This document shows, piece after piece, positions 59,801-64,000 of a DNA stretch of 64,000 nucleotides. Source of the DNA: Paguma larvata (taxonomy: Eukaryota; Chordata; Mammalia; Carnivora; Viverridae). The stretch spans positions 37,977,332-38,041,331 of the forward strand of contig CM057843.1 in the NCBI GenBank assembly GCA_030068075.1. Reading direction: 5' to 3'. Under the pieces are notes generated by a model. It was not told the origin of the DNA, did not search any database, and saw only the letters and a list, made by a program, of their open reading frames with translations. The translations under genes were made by a program, and so were the position numbers. Position 1 is the stretch's first letter. Each line of letters starts with the position of its first letter.

Positions 59801-60074
59801 CCTAAGATGGTAACTGGATACAGTAATTTTCTATAAGATATGTGATTTGTGCATGCTTTTTTAGCCCATATATGTTTAAATACTGGCCATGGACTGGTGA
59901 GAAATGATGTTATACTTTGAAAAAAGTTTTTGAATAGCGGTTGAAAAGAAAGGTACATTTCAAAGGAGTGGTAAGTTATCTTTGTTCCTTATTCTTTCTT
60001 TCTATGTTGATCAAGTAAAACAAATCAGTACTAAGAGATAAATCAGCAAATGTTAGCTGTAGCATCAGAATCTT

Positions 60075-60297
60075 TTTTTTAATTAAAAACCAATCAGACA
60101 ATATATTATTAAAAAAAAAAGAAAAAAATTTTAATGTTTATTTTATTTTTGAGAGACAGAGAGAGAGCGCAAGCAGGGAAGGGGCAGAGAGAGAGGAAAA
60201 CACAAGATCCAAAGAAGGCTCTGGGCTCTGAGCTGTCAGCACAGAGCCCAACACGGGGCTTGAACTCATAAACCATGAGATCATGACCCAGGCACCC
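60075..60297 (-). mobile_element. Felid SINE with extended, possibly transduced 3' tail
   Basis: TTTTAATGTTTATTTTATTTT, (GA)n, CAGCACAGAGCCCAACACGG and a head missing most of the tRNA-like part. Target duplication AGCATCAGAATCTT and AGCATCAAAATCTT lies at 60061 and 60298. Between the tail (about 60110) and the left duplication sit about 35 non-SINE bases including AAAACCAATCAGACAATATA, then another T-run. Confidence 0.85.
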
Positions 60298-60822
60298 CAG
60301 CATCAAAATCTTAATATGGCACCATGAGACAGATTTTCTAAGCCCACACCTCATGAAAGTGGCATAAATTACTTTATATTACTTATTTTCATTGAATATA
60401 CTTTTCTATAAATGTCAAAATCCATTACAGTAAACTTAAAAGTATAATAGCATTATTTATAAATTGCTTAATTGTGCAGATTAGTAATTTATAATCTGTA
60501 AATAATCTGTACAGATAAAGCAAAGAGAAAGACCTATAGATAGTTATAAGGAGAACAGAGAGTTTTTGAATATAAAAGCGGTGGGATACCAGGAATATAT
60601 GGAAATTCTATTGGAATGCAAGGCTGAGAAAGATTTATGCTTTCAGACCATGGAATGGTACATATCAAATATGTAGGGAAAAAAAAAAACACAAGAAAAA
60701 TTTGTTGCTTGATTTGAAGAACTTCCTCAAAATTCCAATTTACTCCCTTAAGTGTAGACTGGACCTAGTGACTAGCTTCTAACAAACAGAATATGGCAAA
60801 AAGTGATAGGATGTCCCTTTTT

Positions 60823-60949
60823 TAAAAAAAGTTTTATAAAAAAAAAAGTTTTATTTGTTTAAATAATCTCTACACCCATGTGGGGCTCGGGCTCACAACT
60901 CAGAGATCAAGAGTCACACGCTCTTCCAACTGAGTCAGCCAGGCACCCT
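60823..60949 (-). mobile_element. Older carnivore tRNA-Lys SINE
   Basis: TTTATTTGTTTAAATAATCTC, CATGTGGGGCTCGGGCTCAC and CTTCCAACTGAGTCAGCCAGG. Flanks TGTCCCTTTTT and TGTCACTTTT are the target duplication. Confidence 0.9.
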
Positions 60950-61559
60950 GTCACTTTTGAGATTATACTCTCAAAGACTGTCCCTTTCATTTTGCTTGCA
61001 CTTACTCTGCCTCTTGCTTGCTTGCTCTCATGAAGCAAGCTGCCACGTTGAAAGGTGTCCTATGGAGAATCCACATAGAAAGGAACTGAAGATGACCTCC
61101 GTCTAAAAGTCAGTGAGGAACTGAGACCCTCAGTTCAACAGCCCACAGGGAACCAAATTCTTCCAACAATGATATATATAAACTCGAAAGAGGATCATTC
61201 CTCTGTTGAGCCTTGAGATGATTATAGCCTAGGTTGTCAACTTGTACTTTTAAGCTACTAAGTTTTATGGTAATTTGTTATACAACAATAGATAATACAA
61301 GGATCTATTCTCAAGGGTTCTCAGTGAAAATAAATAGAATTTAAACAACACTTCCCATAAGTCTTATAAGCATAAATGTTGTAACGCATCACTTCTAGAT
61401 AAGGAAAAACACATGGACATTGGCCTGTAGGAACTTATGTAAGCTTAGGAAAATAAAACATAAAAACCACCTTTATTTTCAGAAAGAAATCTATAATAAT
61501 ATACACATGTGACAGAGAAGTTATTAGTCCTAACAAGTGATGTTCCAGATGCTGAGCTA

Positions 61560-61740
61560 AGTAAATTATGTATACTATCTTATTTAATCATCACAAACAC
61601 CCTATGGAGTAGGCAATATTACTACCTTCATTTAACAAATGAGGAACCAGAGGATTAGAAAGATTAATGAAAGCTACACAGGTAATATGTGGCACAGCTA
61701 AAACTGAATCCATGCTTGTCTAATCCCAGGGCTTGAGCCA
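61560..61740 (-). repeat. MIR SINE, antisense
   Basis: CATCACAAACACCCTATGGAG, TTAACAAATGAGGAACCAGAG and GTGGCACAGCTAAAACTGAAT follow the MIR complement. Confidence 0.85.
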
Positions 61741-61999
61741 TTTACCTCCATGAAAAACTGCCTCCACTAAAAAACACCAAAACCCAAAACCCATACAACT
61801 TAGCATCTATGCATATACAGTAGATTGCCTGTAAAAGCAACCAATGACCACAGGGTATAGCTGTACTTTTATCCTCTTTGCAAAGTACTCTAAAAAGGCT
61901 GATAGCCTTACCCAGAGGATTCTTAGATAAAAGTCATTAAAGGTTCTAAAACATTATAATAATTGAAGCTAAGATTTATATAGCACTATGGACCACATG

Positions 62000-62171
62000 C
62001 ATAATTGTTTTGATTATTTTACATATTTTAATTTATACATATTTGCATTATTCCTATGGTGTAGGTATATTATAATCTCCATTTACATAATTGTTTTGAT
62101 TATTTTACATATTTTAATTTATACATATTTGCATTATTCCTATGGTGTAGGTATATTATAATCTCCATTTT
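62000..62171 (+). repeat. Perfect 85-bp tandem duplication
   Basis: 62000-62084 and 62086-62170 are identical base for base (period 86), both starting CATAATTGTTTTGATTATTT. The second copy runs into a MIR. Confidence 0.97.
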
Positions 62172-62290
62172 ACAGATAAGAAAATTAACTATTCTTAGGG
62201 GTAAGTAATTTGCTCAAGTTCACATAAGCAGTAAGTGTCAGAGCTAATATCTGAACACAGGTGCTCTGGCTCCAGGGTATATAGTCTAAA
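62100..62290 (-). repeat. MIR SINE, antisense
   Basis: CTCCATTTTACAGATAAGAAAA, GTAATTTGCTCAAGTTCAC, AAGCAGTAAGTGTCAGAGC and GGTGCTCTGGCTCCAGGGT follow the MIR complement. Its 5' part is in the duplication at 62000-62171. Confidence 0.85.
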
Positions 62291-62327
62291 CTAGTGCATT
62301 TTACTCTAAACCAGTGCATTTTACTGT
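62285..62327 (+). repeat. Short tandem duplication
   Basis: CTAAACTAGTGCATTTTACT is followed at once by CTAAACCAGTGCATTTTACT, one difference in 20. Confidence 0.93.
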
Positions 62328-64000
62328 CTCAAAAACTGCAAGTGAAAGTATTTTTCAATTAATAGAAAAACTGCCCTTTTGGATATCTGATTTATGGATC
62401 TAAGCACCACATTTACAGGCCAAGTCTTTAGAATCCGTGATGTAAAACACCTTGAGAAAAGTTAATTTAAAAGTTAGTGGGATGAGACTACTCTTCTTTT
62501 AAACAATGATAAAATGTAAATCAGGAAAACACCTAAAAATGATCAAAGTGAAATGTTTTCTTCAACAAAGCATCTGTCCATTGAAAGAACTTTGTAACAT
62601 GTTAAGAACTTATTAGTGGATAAGGAAGTGTGGGGAAGAAAAGCTTTTCATATTCATATTCTAGTTCTTTGGCATGCTTATTTTCATAACCAGTAATCAG
62701 GCAGTGTCTCTCGTTCTTAAAATACACTGAAATATGTTCAGTTTCTCTCTCTGCTTCTGAGCTCTACTTTCTGTACTGACTTTCACATTGTGATTCGGGC
62801 AGCACTGTGTTTCAGTTATTCCCTTCATTCCATTTACAAGTCTGTCTCCTGTCCACATTTTAGCTTAGTTTTGTCTTTTGTCTTTTGGTGGCTTTTTTTG
62901 GTTCTAACAGTTGTACCATTAACAGCCTCGGTTTCATTTCAACCTTTACAACAGTAATTTTTTTCCTTTTTTTTTTAATTTGGGTAAAGTATATGCCACA
63001 GACTACATCTTAGCCTGTTATAGAAAGAAGCACACATGTACATTATAGAATAGTATTGTGTATAATCAGGAATTTAGAGACCCCATAAAGCTCACCAATT
63101 TAATTCGGGTTAAAAATCCTGCTTTAGACTTAACGTATTTATAATACAGTAGACAAAGGGAATATAAACAGAACATAACAGAAGATGTGAATTACAAGAC
63201 AAAGGCTCTGGTCTCAACAAGCCAATGAAAAATCCTATTAGAGAGTTTTCATATACAATCTTAAGCATAAAATTCATAGCAAAACAAACTATAGAAATGA
63301 TCCCTGAAAGTAAAGTCTTCGAGGAAAACAAATGAAGCATGCCTAACAAAGATTTGATAATGTTTTCAGAAAAAAAAAAAAATGGAAGGAAGATAAGAAA
63401 ACAAATTGTCAAGGTCCAAGGAATTACTCACTTCACAGAAAACATTTATCTATAGTGGCTTGTACAATAGAATGTACACTGCTGATAAGAAATCCAATGG
63501 AAAAATCCTTTACAAATTAAAAAAAAATGTAATGTGAATATGTACCAAATAACTATCATAAACTTTCTTCCATTCTTGAGTTTCAAATACATCCTAATTT
63601 TATTGTCACCTTAAATAACACTGTCCTTTGAAGGACAGTGCCATTTTAAAAGAGATTTAAAAGGATCTATTATAAAAAGATTAATCTCAAATTTCTCTGA
63701 AAATATTCAGTGTGGACAAACGCCTGCCTATTTTCAGAACACTGGTCTGTACTTTGGCCCTTAACTCTGCACGTGTAGTCAAAAGTCCTATAAAATTGTT
63801 GACTTGTTCTGCCATGTGTGTCAAGGGTCTACGGTTGAAATGACATATTATTATAATGTACAGTATAAAAACTTAAGAAATGAAGATGTAAATGAAGAGT
63901 ATCACCATCCTTTGGTGGCAACTAATTACTAAAAATTTCAATACAAATTCGTTTTGCAGAAATTTTAGAAAATGAACAAAGTGTAATGATGATAATGAAT

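Larger units (their letters stand above)
46401..64000 (-). other. TANC2: TANC2 intron, 5' side of the first exon seen (incomplete)
   Basis: Intronic sequence from the splice acceptor at 46401 to the window end. The repeats recognised inside it are listed separately. I see no gene or recognisable element in 46401-47405, 47896-48635, 48791-49942, 51900-52480, 54205-55121, 56893-60060 (apart from a short (CA)n near 58105), 60960-61560 or 62330-64000. In 52936-54108 I see only a faint old-repeat phrase near 53780. A similar phrase is near 59600. These stretches are AT-rich with no sustained open frame. Confidence 0.8.

Noticed and set aside
61985..62171. Direct repeat considered as a CRISPR-like or satellite array
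   Set aside because: Only two copies with no spacers, in mammalian intron; a simple tandem duplication.

Overview
This window is nuclear DNA from a mammal, most likely a cat-family (felid) carnivore. About a dozen and a half tRNA-Lys-derived SINEs of the felid type are scattered through it. In the minus orientation these end in motifs such as GAGCCACCCAGGCGCCCC, with a GA-rich body and an AATAAATAAA tail. There are also several short young LINE-1 3' ends with target-site duplications. The sequence is AT-rich and shows no CpG island, operon or bacterial feature. Most open frames are shadows of repeats or chance.

The only protein-coding gene I can support is TANC2, on the minus strand. Four consecutive internal coding exons lie at 46252-46400, 43261-43447, 27382-27645 and 17836-17961, in transcript order. 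Each has AG/GT splice sites, and the reading phases join without a break. They encode about 240 residues of the disordered, Ser/Thr/Pro-rich N-terminal part of this postsynaptic scaffold, upstream of its ATPase, ankyrin and TPR modules. The initiator exon lies beyond the high-coordinate end. The ATPase and later exons lie beyond the low-coordinate end.

Everything else is intron. By region: 1-17835 has old L1/HAL1, MIR and L2 remnants, a complete Tigger1-like miniature element, a hAT element with perfect inverted repeats, and a tandem duplication later invaded by a SINE. 17962-27381 has a 130-bp tandem duplication, a hAT element inside a MIR, L2 3' ends, and a tiny L1 21 bp from a TANC2 splice donor. 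27646-43260 is the most repeat-dense part, with an old antisense L1 carrying three SINEs and a second old L1 carrying a 5'-inverted L1 plus a SINE. 43448-46251 is mostly unique. 46401-64000 has old L1s, a SINE with a 22-bp minisatellite, a U6 snRNA copy, a SINE with a possible transduced tail, and a perfect 85-bp tandem duplication.

No new biological system is evident. The most interesting points are the L1 placing sense AATAAA hexamers just after a TANC2 exon, the two frame-preserving exons, and several insertion and duplication histories that can be read directly.
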